DNA from: Oscillospiraceae bacterium
GTDB lineage: Bacteria > Bacillota > Clostridia > Saccharofermentanales > Saccharofermentanaceae
Reading direction: 5' to 3'
DNA length: 40,351 nucleotides
NCBI GenBank assembly: GCA_902787975.1
Contig: CADAIP010000023.1
Span: 1-40,351, forward strand
The translations under genes and the position numbers were made by a program. Shown here in pieces: positions 1 through 7,232 of the stretch (position 1 is its first letter; every line of letters starts with the position of its first letter). The notes under the pieces are model-generated. The model was not told the DNA's origin. It worked only from the letters and a program-made list of their open reading frames with translations, and ran no database searches.

Positions 1-107
1 TCCTTATACTGGTTAAAGATTATCTTTCTCCTGTATTTCGGCGTGAACACTATGTGATATTTACACATCCATTTTGTGTGAGCTAAACTGTTATTGGCGC
101 TTGCCAT
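1..107 (-). CDS. tnpA: IS200/IS605 transposase TnpA, N-terminal part (runs off window)
   Basis: Reading leftward from the ATG at 107, 35 codons are visible before the window ends. They contain the run KYHIVFTPKYRRK, the signature N-terminal strand of the Y1 HUH single-strand transposases of IS200/IS605. The catalytic HUH motif and tyrosine would lie outside the window. The family excises and inserts single-stranded DNA at hairpin-marked ends. The Shine-Dalgarno AAGGAAAGGTG lies directly upstream but inside a long hairpin, so translation is probably repressed. Whether the gene is intact cannot be judged from this fragment. Confidence 0.85.
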   Translation of the reverse strand, partial: MASANNSLAHTKWMCKYHIVFTPKYRRKIIFNQYK

Positions 108-110
108 TTC

Positions 111-168
111 GTCACCTTTCCTTTCTATAATCTCGGCTTGAACACCTCGATTATAGGGAAAGGTGACT
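111..168 (-). promoter_or_regulatory. RBS-sequestering hairpin upstream of tnpA
   Basis: GTCACCTTTCC (111-121) pairs with GGAAAGGTGAC (158-168), and the stem extends inward through TATAAT/ATTATA. On the tnpA strand the 3' arm contains the purine-rich ribosome binding site just 3 bases before the ATG. This matches the translation-blocking stem-loop known for IS200. That it works so here is inference from position. Confidence 0.65.
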
Positions 169-190
169 TCTTTGTATAACTTCTGTCGCG

Positions 191-207
191 CACCCGCATA
201 GCGGGTG
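191..207. other. Subterminal hairpin of the IS end
   Basis: CACCCGC-ATA-GCGGGTG forms a perfect 7-bp stem with a 3-base loop. A short imperfect or compact hairpin near each end is what TnpA of this family recognises, so this is the best candidate for the left-end recognition hairpin. Confidence 0.5.
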
Positions 208-261
208 GTTTATTGTCTCGCACGCTTCGTTCCTCGCGTACTCGACGGAGTCACGTCTCCA

Positions 262-295
262 AGAAAAATGAGAAAGGATGCCTTGCGACATCCTT
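262..295 (-). terminator. Probable terminator of the small membrane protein gene
   Basis: AAGGATG (274-280) and CATCCTT (289-295) form a 7-bp stem, followed on the minus strand by TCTCATTTTTCTT. It lies 22 bases past the stop codon of the gene at 317-481. Confidence 0.55.
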
Positions 296-316
296 CCCAT
301 AAAGTATTTAACCCAA

Positions 317-481
317 TTAAGTATTTAAGATCCCTAAGATGAACACGACGTCCAGAATACCGCAGATTATGAGGATCAGGGCGCATATTATGTAGGTTCT
401 TGCGCGCTTTTTCTCGATATCGCGCTCTGTCGTACCGTAGCTTTCTCTTCTGGCCGGTTTACGGACACGTCCCAACGACAT
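317..481 (-). CDS. Small single-pass membrane protein, unknown function
   Basis: This is a 54-residue reading frame. The start is the ATG at 481, preceded by a strong Shine-Dalgarno GAGGGGGGAG, and the stop is TAA at 317. The first 29 residues are basic and polar (Arg/Lys-rich). Residues 30-51 form one hydrophobic segment, IICALILIICGILDVVFILGIL, ending in a short NT tail, so an N-in single-pass topology is expected. A terminator-like hairpin follows. I recognise no family. The good RBS, terminator and clean hydrophobic profile support a real gene. Confidence 0.6.
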   Translation of the reverse strand: MSLGRVRKPARRESYGTTERDIEKKRARTYIICALILIICGILDVVFILGILNT

Positions 482-783
482 TTGCTCTCCCCCCTCACAA
501 ATTTTTCCCTCGCGGTGTCTAGATTATAGACGCATATAAAATTACATACCTTGCAGATCTGTTACATTCGATTTACATATTTCGAAAAACGCTTTACTCA
601 AAATGAGATTAGCGGTATAGGGCAGCCCTATATTCTTGGGCATATTGCAAAACAAAGCAGTAAAAAGTCCTTCAAAAATACCCACTTTTTCACTTAGGAT
701 GGCCAAAAACATATGTATGATATAATAATCTTGTATTTATGCGCTCAGATAGAACGCAATAAACATAAGGAGAACTAAGGTTT
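482..783. other. Intergenic region upstream of the 3D-domain gene
   Basis: No gene is seen in these 302 bases. Two inverted repeats are visible: TATAGGG-CAG-CCCTATA (616-632), and AAAAAGT (662-668) with ACTTTTT (684-690). A TATAAT box at 721-726 could be the -10 of the rightward gene, but no good -35 lies 16-18 bases upstream. Confidence 0.4.
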
Positions 784-1791
784 TTGAAGCTTGTTGGAGT
801 AAAAGAGTTTTATAACATCACACGCGCCAAGATCATCTCGGCGGTGAACTGCGGAGTAGTCATTACGGCTTGCTCCATTGCCATGTTCTCCGTTGATACG
901 GCACTTAATTCCACTTCCGCCCAGGCCCAGCCTTCAGAGACGACGGAAACGACAGTTCTTTACCCCGGCGAGACAGATATAGTAGAGACTACCACCATAG
1001 CAGTCACCGAGCCTTCAGGTTCTTCCGCACCGGCAGAAACAAATCCTTCTGCTGTGGTTACGGTTCCTTCAGGCACTGCAAATTCAGCAGAAACATCTGA
1101 AACAGCCGAGACGTCAGAAGAACCTGACACAACAGAAGAGACAACTGAAGCAACTGCTGCAGAGACCACAAAGAATTATACTGAAAGCGAACTTTATATT
1201 ACCGTATATGCAACTACCGCAATCAACGTAAGATCGGGCCCCGGTACCGATTACGATGTAGTAAAGGGTCTCAACGCAGGCGATCAGATCGACGTTATCG
1301 CCGAGACTTCAAACGGCTGGTACAAGACATATAACGGCAACTATGTAAGCAAGGAATATGTATCAGAGAAGAAACCCTCTGCTACAACGACTACAACATC
1401 CAAGCCAACTACAAAACAGACTGAGGAAGAGACTACGGAAGAAGAGGTAGAAGTCACAACAACTACCGAAGAAGTACATGACACACCTTCCGGCAACGGA
1501 AACTCATGCACGATCACATTCTACGGTCCCCAGTCCAACGGAGACGGCACATACAACTCAAGCACAGCAACAGGAACAACATGTACCGAAGGCCGCACAT
1601 GCGCAGCTGACTGGTCCATCTATCCTGCAGGTACGGTAATCTACATTGAGAACGATCCTTTGGGCGGAGACGGATATTACACCGTTGAAGACAGGGGCCC
1701 CGGTGTTAAGGGTTACCACATCGACATCTACGCAGACGACGGCGAGACAGGCTCACACCACACCTGCACACGCACAGTCTACGCCCAGTAA
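784..1791 (+). CDS. Secreted cell-wall protein with SH3b and C-terminal 3D domains
   Basis: This 335-residue protein starts at TTG 784, with AAGGAG at 767-772. A hydrophobic stretch around residues 17-40 acts as a signal or anchor. A long Thr/Glu/Ser-rich linker follows, then a bacterial SH3 domain (about residues 135-195, containing INVRSGPGTDYDVV), which usually binds peptidoglycan. A second Thr-rich linker leads to a C-terminal 3D/double-psi-barrel domain (about 240-335) with VEDRGPGVKGYHIDIYADD. 3D domains occur in Gram-positive wall-remodelling enzymes related to lytic transglycosylases (YabE/YocH/MltA-type). Peptidoglycan remodelling or binding is therefore likely, though activity is inferred. 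It lies upstream of RNase J with 73 bases between. Confidence 0.8.
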   Translation: MKLVGVKEFYNITRAKIISAVNCGVVITACSIAMFSVDTALNSTSAQAQPSETTETTVLYPGETDIVETTTIAVTEPSGSSAPAETNPSAVVTVPSGTANSAETSETAETSEEPDTTEETTEATAAETTKNYTESELYITVYATTAINVRSGPGTDYDVVKGLNAGDQIDVIAETSNGWYKTYNGNYVSKEYVSEKKPSATTTTTSKPTTKQTEEETTEEEVEVTTTTEEVHDTPSGNGNSCTITFYGPQSNGDGTYNSSTATGTTCTEGRTCAADWSIYPAGTVIYIENDPLGGDGYYTVEDRGPGVKGYHIDIYADDGETGSHHTCTRTVYAQ

Positions 1792-1817
1792 GAAACAGTA
1801 AAAACTACGCACGGATG

Positions 1818-1836
1818 CTTCTCTCAAAAAGAGAAG
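1818..1836 (+). terminator. Hairpin between the wall-protein gene and rnj
   Basis: CTTCTC and GAGAAG form a 6-bp stem around a 7-base A-rich loop, followed by TATTTGCGCTTTTA. The T-run is broken, so this may be a weak terminator or a 5' leader hairpin of rnj. Confidence 0.35.
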
Positions 1837-1864
1837 TATTTGCGCTTTTATAGAAGGAACAATT

Positions 1865-3619
1865 ATGAGCAGTAATTCAAAAAGACACAGCTTTAAAGAC
1901 CCCAAGTATAAGATTACCAATCCGGTAAAGATCATTCCGCTGGGCGGTATCGGAGAGATCGGCAAGAACATGACCGCCTTCGAATACAATAACGACATCA
2001 TCATCGTAGACTGCGGCATGAGCTTCCCTGAAGAGAACATGCCCGGCGTTGACTGCGTCATCCCGGATTTCACTTATATCAGACGCAACAAGGAAAAGCT
2101 CAGAGGCATCCTTATCACACACGGACATGAGGATCACATCGGCTCTCTCCCCTATTTCTTAAGAGAGTTCAAGTGCCCTGTTTTCGGCGGCACGATGGCA
2201 ATAGAACTCATCAAGCTCAAGCTTCAGGATAAGAACGTGCCTTTCGAAGGCATCAAGCTCTCAACCTGCAAGAACGGCGACATCATCCGCCTCGGCAACT
2301 CATTCTCTGCTGAATTCATCAGAGTTAACCACTCCATCGCGGATTCATATGCGCTCTGCATCAACACTCCCGTAGGACGCATCGTCCACTCCGGCGACTT
2401 CAAGATCGACTACACTCCGATCAACGGCAAGACCATCAATCTCCAGCGCCTGGGCGAGCTCGGAAAAGAAGGCGTCCTGATGTTCATGTGCGAGAGCACG
2501 AACGTTGAGATCGAAGGTTTTTCGCCCTCCGAAAAGCACGTCGGCGAGGCATTCTCCCACTACTTCAGAAAAGCGGAAGGCCGCATCATCGTAGCCACAT
2601 TCTCATCGCACGTTCACCGCATGCAGCAGATCATCACGGCAGCTGAAAAATACGGCCGCCACGTCTGCCTTTCAGGACGTTCGATGGTCCAGGTATTCAA
2701 TATCGCAAACACTTTGGGATATATCGACATCAAGCCCGACACGCTTATCGACATCGATGCGATCGACAACTATCCCGACAACCAGATCGTCGTTCTCACG
2801 ACCGGTTCACAGGCTGAGCCGATGAGCGCCCTCACACGTATGGCTTACTCATCACACCGTTCGGTAGATATCACCAAGGGCGATACGGTAATCATCTCCG
2901 CTGACCCGATCCCGGGCAACGAGAAGCCTATCTACAGAGTCATCAACGAGCTCTACAAGAAAGGCGCTCACGTTATCTACCAGTCCCTTGCAGACGTTCA
3001 TGTATCAGGCCATGCTTACAGGGATGAGCTAATGATGCTCCATACCCTCATCAAGCCCAAGTTCTTCATTCCGGTTCACGGTGAATACCGCATGCTCTGC
3101 CTCCACAAAGAGATGGCAGAAGGACTCGGCATGAATGAAGGCAATATCTCGATCCTCGAAAACGGTGCCGTACTCGAGCTTACCGAAGACGAAGCAAAGA
3201 TCACGGATCACGTTCCTGCAGCACCCGTACTCATTGACGGTACAGGCACTGTAGATGCAGATGACAGAGTGCTTACGGACAGAATCCACTTAAGTGAAGA
3301 CGGATGCCTTGCGATCGCCATTACGGTCAACGAAGATACGGGTGATCTCGCATGCTCCCCTGCGATCAACTCGATCGGCTGCTTTGATGACGAGGAAAAC
3401 ATCGACGTGCTTTATGAACTTATCTCCGATAAGGTTGACGATCTCTTAAAGCAGGCAAGCAACAAGGCAGGCAGTATCGAAGCCTTCCTTCAGAAGCGCA
3501 ACTTCAGAGAACAGATAAAGAGCTTTGTAAATTCAAAATCCGGAAAGAGACCGATGATCATCTTCAACATCAGCTATGTCGGCGGTTTTGACGATGACAC
3601 GTACTACGGAGACAGGTAA
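1865..3619 (+). CDS. rnj: Ribonuclease J
   Basis: This is a 584-residue metallo-beta-lactamase/beta-CASP RNase, close to the usual 555-610 residues. RNase J combines 5'-to-3' exonuclease and endonuclease activity in mRNA decay and rRNA maturation. The N-terminal fold has the zinc motif HGHEDH at residues 86-91 and a later HSGDFKID aspartate motif. The beta-CASP region includes ATFSSHVHRMQQI, and HVSGHA and PVHGEYR carry further conserved histidines. The C-terminal dimerisation domain is complete, ending in SYVGGFDDDT. The start is ATG 1865 with AGAAGGA 6 bases upstream. About 20 extra polar residues precede the core. It ends 11 bases from the convergent PIN gene. Confidence 0.95.
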   Translation: MSSNSKRHSFKDPKYKITNPVKIIPLGGIGEIGKNMTAFEYNNDIIIVDCGMSFPEENMPGVDCVIPDFTYIRRNKEKLRGILITHGHEDHIGSLPYFLREFKCPVFGGTMAIELIKLKLQDKNVPFEGIKLSTCKNGDIIRLGNSFSAEFIRVNHSIADSYALCINTPVGRIVHSGDFKIDYTPINGKTINLQRLGELGKEGVLMFMCESTNVEIEGFSPSEKHVGEAFSHYFRKAEGRIIVATFSSHVHRMQQIITAAEKYGRHVCLSGRSMVQVFNIANTLGYIDIKPDTLIDIDAIDNYPDNQIVVLTTGSQAEPMSALTRMAYSSHRSVDITKGDTVIISADPIPGNEKPIYRVINELYKKGAHVIYQSLADVHVSGHAYRDELMMLHTLIKPKFFIPVHGEYRMLCLHKEMAEGLGMNEGNISILENGAVLELTEDEAKITDHVPAAPVLIDGTGTVDADDRVLTDRIHLSEDGCLAIAITVNEDTGDLACSPAINSIGCFDDEENIDVLYELISDKVDDLLKQASNKAGSIEAFLQKRNFREQIKSFVNSKSGKRPMIIFNISYVGGFDDDTYYGDR

Positions 3620-3630
3620 AAACTTACCCT

Positions 3631-4044
3631 TTACGCCAATAGCTTTAAAAGTTCTTCAGGCGAAATGGCTCTGATCTCAGCCTTCTCATAATCTTTTATG
3701 TTGCGTGTGACTATATAGTCCGCCCCAACTGTTTCAGCACAGGCATATTGAAGTGCATCTTCGTAATCGGAGATTGCAGTATTGTTTATTGCTGTGTCTA
3801 CAACATCATTACCCACTTCTGCCACTTTTAAAATCTCATTGTACCGCTTCAAAATAGTACGTCTTTCAGCATCTGAATACTGCTTTCGCAGAATGTAATA
3901 CATATTGCTAATAGAGTGAAGCGCAACATATCCGTCAATAACTTGTTTTGCGCAAAGGTCGATAACCGTAGCTGAAAAGCCTGATCTGCCATCCCTGTTA
4001 GTGAGAGCATCTATCATTATGTTTGTATCAATCAGTACCTTCAT
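3631..4044 (-). CDS. PIN-domain RNase, toxin-like (VapC superfamily)
   Basis: This 137-residue protein begins MKVLIDTNIMIDAL, the first PIN motif with Asp6. Further acidic positions are in SDYEDALQ (Asp93, Asp96) and IVTRNIKDY (Asp118). The HSISNMYYILRK segment is typical of the clostridial/Bacteroides PIN_3-like subgroup. PIN toxins cleave RNA using a metal held by these acids. I chose the ATG at 4044 because the motif starts there; an in-frame ATG at 4065 exists. The gene overlaps the upstream XRE gene by 17 bases, so the two are co-translated and probably form a toxin-antitoxin pair. A free-standing tRNA or mRNA target cannot be predicted. Confidence 0.8.
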   Translation of the reverse strand: MKVLIDTNIMIDALTNRDGRSGFSATVIDLCAKQVIDGYVALHSISNMYYILRKQYSDAERRTILKRYNEILKVAEVGNDVVDTAINNTAISDYEDALQYACAETVGADYIVTRNIKDYEKAEIRAISPEELLKLLA

Positions 4045-4513
4045 ACTTGCGATCAATGCCTCCATGCTTGCGGATTAACTCCTCTTCAAGAATTGCCTTG
4101 TAGTCATCCCCGATATCAATCGGTCTGCAAAGTTTCATTAATTCATCAAATGCTTCCTTCTTCCGCCTCAGTTCTTCCTCGCGTAATCCTTCAGCATAGA
4201 CCTTTACCCTCTCCCGGTTCTCCATCTTAAGCGTTTCCAAAACTTCGCTTATCTCAAGATTTACCGCATATTCAGGCTTAAAATACTCAGGAACTATCGC
4301 AAGCGTCAAGCCCATTGTATTAAGCATCTTAAGAAGAGTCTCAATCCTGGGCTCAGTACTCTTATTCTCTATCCTTCCGATTGCAGCCTGATGAAGGCCT
4401 GATTTCCTTGCAATCTCAGTCTGCGACAGGTGTCTGGACTTTCTGATCTTGATGAAATCATCGATTATCTCGTTTCCTGTCCTTGCATTATGTCTATTCT
4501 CGTTAGCTACCAT
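4028..4513 (-). CDS. XRE-family HTH regulator, probable antitoxin partner
   Basis: This is a 161-residue protein. A Cro/C1-type helix-turn-helix spans about residues 20-73, containing LSQTEIARKSGLHQAAIGRIE. A charged helical C-terminal half (residues 90-160) is a candidate for binding the PIN protein. The frame is open to 4582, but the upstream part overlaps promoter and operator DNA. The ATG at 4513 has a perfect AGGAGGT 7 bases before it, so that start is chosen. The downstream PIN toxin overlaps by 17 bases, and a consensus-like promoter with palindromic operator precedes the gene, pointing to autoregulation. Pairing XRE with PIN is less common than AbrB or RHH with PIN. Confidence 0.8.
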   Translation of the reverse strand: MVANENRHNARTGNEIIDDFIKIRKSRHLSQTEIARKSGLHQAAIGRIENKSTEPRIETLLKMLNTMGLTLAIVPEYFKPEYAVNLEISEVLETLKMENRERVKVYAEGLREEELRRKKEAFDELMKLCRPIDIGDDYKAILEEELIRKHGGIDRKYEGTD

Positions 4514-4527
4514 ATCCAAAACCTCCT

Positions 4528-4567
4528 TATTCGTTATATTTATATCGTATTCGTTATAATTATAACG
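4528..4567 (-). promoter_or_regulatory. Putative autoregulatory operator of the XRE-PIN module
   Basis: The 11-mer TATTCGTTATA occurs exactly twice (4528-4538 and 4548-4558), 20 bp apart, about two helical turns. The second copy runs into a perfect 16-bp palindrome, CGTTATAATTATAACG (4552-4567), which covers the -10 box. This is a classic layout for cooperative repressor binding. The XRE protein is the obvious candidate ligand. Confidence 0.65.
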
Positions 4568-4587
4568 CGAAAAATAGGTCATTGCAA
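4559..4587 (-). promoter_or_regulatory. Promoter of the XRE-PIN module
   Basis: On the minus strand, -35 TTGCAA (4582-4587), a 17-bp spacer and -10 TATAAT (4559-4564). The -10 is inside the palindromic operator and the -35 sits in the rel terminator hairpin. Confidence 0.65.
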
Positions 4588-4599
4588 CACAATGACCTA
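4571..4599 (-). terminator. Terminator of the recJ-rel operon
   Basis: TAGGTCATTG (4575-4584) and CAATGACCTA (4590-4599) form a perfect 10-bp stem with a 5-base loop. On the minus strand TTTT follows directly. It starts 21 bases after the rel stop codon. Confidence 0.7.
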
Positions 4600-4619
4600 C
4601 CTGACAGCCTATTAAAGCC

Positions 4620-7232
4620 TTAGTTCCTTATGACATCAACAACATCTTTTACGCGCAGAATCCTCTCGCATGTACGGTCAAGCTGCTCTCTGCCTGATAT
4701 GTTAATGGTTACGAAAATCCTTGCCTCAGGGCCGTCTACGACCGTATTGAGCTTGACGATGTTGATCTTCTCTTCACTGATCTTATCGAGAACGTCAATA
4801 AGCAGGCCGTTTCTGTCCATGGCAACGACAACAAGCTGAACGTCGTAGCTTGAATACTTCGCCTTTGAAAGCCACGTTACTTCGACAAGACGCTGATATC
4901 TCTGCTCATCCCTGTCGGAATTACCGCGGTTCTTGATTATGTTCTGGATGTTCTTGCAGGATACCTTGTGGATGCCTACGCCCTTCTCCTGTGTGACATA
5001 ACCTATGATCTCGTCACCGAATACAGGGTGGCAGCACTTAGAGATATGCGTAACAAGAGAATCAAGTCCGTTGACTACAACTGCATCGTTGCTCTGCGCA
5101 CGTCTTGCCGAATCAGTTTTGGCGCCCCTTGAAGGCTTTGCAGCAGCCGCAGCAGCAATCGCTTCGTTGCCCTTCGGCGTGCCGGGAGCGGCCGTCTGAT
5201 GAGGATCGACATTAAGAGCGTTGATCTTGGAGACATCGTAATCGAGAACCTGCTTGGAGGTCTCAGCCGGCTTGCTTTTCGCGCCTTTGACATTACGTGT
5301 CTGGTCAGCCTTGCCAAGTTCTATAGGGAGCTCATTCGGGCTGTATGCGACGTTACCGTCCGCAGTAACGCGGTAGCCTAAAGCACGGCGCTCTTCTTCC
5401 GGAATATTCCTGATATAGTCGTCACGGAGACGTGAGAATACTTTGCTTACGCTGATAGATCCGTATCCCAGAGCAGCGAACATGTCATCTAAAGACTGGA
5501 AGTTATTTCTCTTCAGAATGATCTCAATGGATTTGTGCATCAGGAGCTTTGCGGGATCGAAGCCGTTACGCGTGATCTCGTTTGTAAGGAGTTCACGGCC
5601 TGTTGCGATATTGTCTGCACGCGCTTCACGCTTGAACCAGGAATTGATCTTGGATTTAGCGTTAGCCGTACGTGCGATCGATACCCAGTCACGTGAAGGG
5701 CCCTTAACGAGCTTGGATGAAGACTGTATCTCAACTATGTCGCTGTTCTTAAGTTCATAGGACAAAGGAACGATACGTCCGTTGACCTTGGCACCGTGCA
5801 TGTGGTTGCCGATACCTGAGTGGATCGCATATGCGAAGTCGATCGGGCATGAACCCTTCGGCAGCTTGATTACTTCGTGCTTCGGTGTGTATACGAAGAT
5901 CTCGTCCGGCGCGATGTTCATCTTGAACGCTTCCATGAACTCGCCGGAGTCGGTGAGCTCGTTCTGCGAATCGATGATCTGTCTCATCTCGTTGATCTTC
6001 GTATCGTATCTGTCAGCCTTGAATTCCTGGGAATTACCGGTCTCTTTGTAGTGCCAGTGGGCAGCGATACCGAACTCTGCGATCTGGTGCATCGCAAATG
6101 TCCTGATCTGCACTTCGAAAGGCGTGCCCGTGTGGCTTACTACAGTCGTGTGGATGGACTGGTATTTGTTCTCCTTCGGCATCGCGATATAGTCCTTGAA
6201 GCGGCCCGGAACGTGCTGGTACATCTCGTGGATGATACCAAGTACCTGATAGCATTCAATGACTTCGTCTACGATTATCCTGCACGCGAAAAGGTCATAG
6301 ATCTCGTCGATCGTCTTACCCTTCTCGTGCATCTTCTTATAGATGCTGTAGAAATGCTTCGGACGGCCTTCAATGTCGTAATGGACAATGCCGTTCTCCT
6401 CAAGCTTTGCACGGATCTCGGAGACAACGTCTTCCATGAAATCTTCTCTCTGCGCGCGGTTGCCGTTAACGAGCTTTACGAGCTCATAGTAATCGTCCGG
6501 ATGCAGATAACGAAGACACAGGTCCTCTAGCTCCCACTTGATCTTATAAATACCGAATCTGCCTGCGAAAGGAACATAGATATCAAGCGTTTCCTGGGCC
6601 TTTTCGATCTGCTTTTCAGGACTCATGGACTTCAAAGTCCTCATGTTGTGCAGACGGTCTGCGAGCTTGATGAATATGACTCTGATATCGTCCGTAAGCG
6701 CGATGAACATCTTGCGCACGTTGGATGCCTGGATGTCCTGCTTGGAGTTATAGACAACGTTATCGAGGCTTAAGTTGAGCTTTGTAACGCCGTCAACGAG
6801 GCTGCATACGACAGGACCGAACTTCTCGGTGACCATCGCATCGTCAACTATGGTATCTTCGATCGTATCGTGAAGGAGCGCTGCCTGGATCGTAGCTGAG
6901 TCTACCTTAAGATCAGCAAGAATGAGGGCAACTGAAACAGGGTGAATGATGTAAGGCTCGCCCGTCTTACGTCTCTGGTTGCGGTGTGCCTTATAAGCAA
7001 AGATGAAGGCCTTCTCCATCTTCTCGTTGTCCTCTTCGATATCTTTCTCTTCGAGTTTTGCGGCACGCGCGTAATCGTCGTATATGGAGATTATCTTATT
7101 GAATCTTTCCTGAAGATCCTGGGGAATATCGGGCTTCTGGCTGTCGTCCTCAAGATAGGCGCGCTCGGCCTCAGCCTGCACCTCTTCTTCAGTAACGGGA
7201 TTAAATGCCTTGTCATTCTTACCCTTATTCAC
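4620..7232 (-). CDS. rel: Bifunctional (p)ppGpp synthetase/hydrolase Rel
   Basis: This is an 870-residue RelA/SpoT homologue that makes and degrades the stringent-response alarmone. Order (approximate residues): polar extension 1-65; HD hydrolase with LLHDTIEDT (His121/Asp122); synthetase about 275-390 with KHFYSIYKKM and HTTVV; TGS about 445-510 with IFVYTP and GSCPIDFAYAIHS; helical region; a low-complexity Ala/Lys/Ser insert about 650-745; a zinc-finger-like CCHP segment; and a C-terminal ACT domain. It is about 130 residues longer than typical Rel because of the extension and insert. The GTG start at 7232 is preferred: AGGAG lies 8 bases upstream and it overlaps the recJ stop by 8 bases. 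An ATG at 7262 is the alternative. Confidence 0.93.
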   Translation of the reverse strand: MNKGKNDKAFNPVTEEEVQAEAERAYLEDDSQKPDIPQDLQERFNKIISIYDDYARAAKLEEKDIEEDNEKMEKAFIFAYKAHRNQRRKTGEPYIIHPVSVALILADLKVDSATIQAALLHDTIEDTIVDDAMVTEKFGPVVCSLVDGVTKLNLSLDNVVYNSKQDIQASNVRKMFIALTDDIRVIFIKLADRLHNMRTLKSMSPEKQIEKAQETLDIYVPFAGRFGIYKIKWELEDLCLRYLHPDDYYELVKLVNGNRAQREDFMEDVVSEIRAKLEENGIVHYDIEGRPKHFYSIYKKMHEKGKTIDEIYDLFACRIIVDEVIECYQVLGIIHEMYQHVPGRFKDYIAMPKENKYQSIHTTVVSHTGTPFEVQIRTFAMHQIAEFGIAAHWHYKETGNSQEFKADRYDTKINEMRQIIDSQNELTDSGEFMEAFKMNIAPDEIFVYTPKHEVIKLPKGSCPIDFAYAIHSGIGNHMHGAKVNGRIVPLSYELKNSDIVEIQSSSKLVKGPSRDWVSIARTANAKSKINSWFKREARADNIATGRELLTNEITRNGFDPAKLLMHKSIEIILKRNNFQSLDDMFAALGYGSISVSKVFSRLRDDYIRNIPEEERRALGYRVTADGNVAYSPNELPIELGKADQTRNVKGAKSKPAETSKQVLDYDVSKINALNVDPHQTAAPGTPKGNEAIAAAAAAKPSRGAKTDSARRAQSNDAVVVNGLDSLVTHISKCCHPVFGDEIIGYVTQEKGVGIHKVSCKNIQNIIKNRGNSDRDEQRYQRLVEVTWLSKAKYSSYDVQLVVVAMDRNGLLIDVLDKISEEKINIVKLNTVVDGPEARIFVTINISGREQLDRTCERILRVKDVVDVIRN

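Larger units (their letters stand above)
1..210 (-). mobile_element. End of an IS200/IS605-family insertion sequence
   Basis: The left margin holds the start of a tnpA gene reading off the window, preceded by two hairpins (111-168 and 191-207), the layout expected for the left end of an IS200/IS605 element. These elements have no inverted terminal repeats and no target duplication, so the outer boundary cannot be placed exactly from one end. I set it just past the second hairpin. The GC-rich stretch up to about 262 could also belong to the element. Confidence 0.75.

Noticed and set aside
4514..4582. Extended N-terminus of the XRE protein
   Set aside because: It overlaps the promoter and operator; the ATG at 4513 has a perfect ribosome site.
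5877..6530. 217-residue open frame on the plus strand
   Set aside because: It is antisense to the conserved synthetase part of rel and has no motif or RBS.
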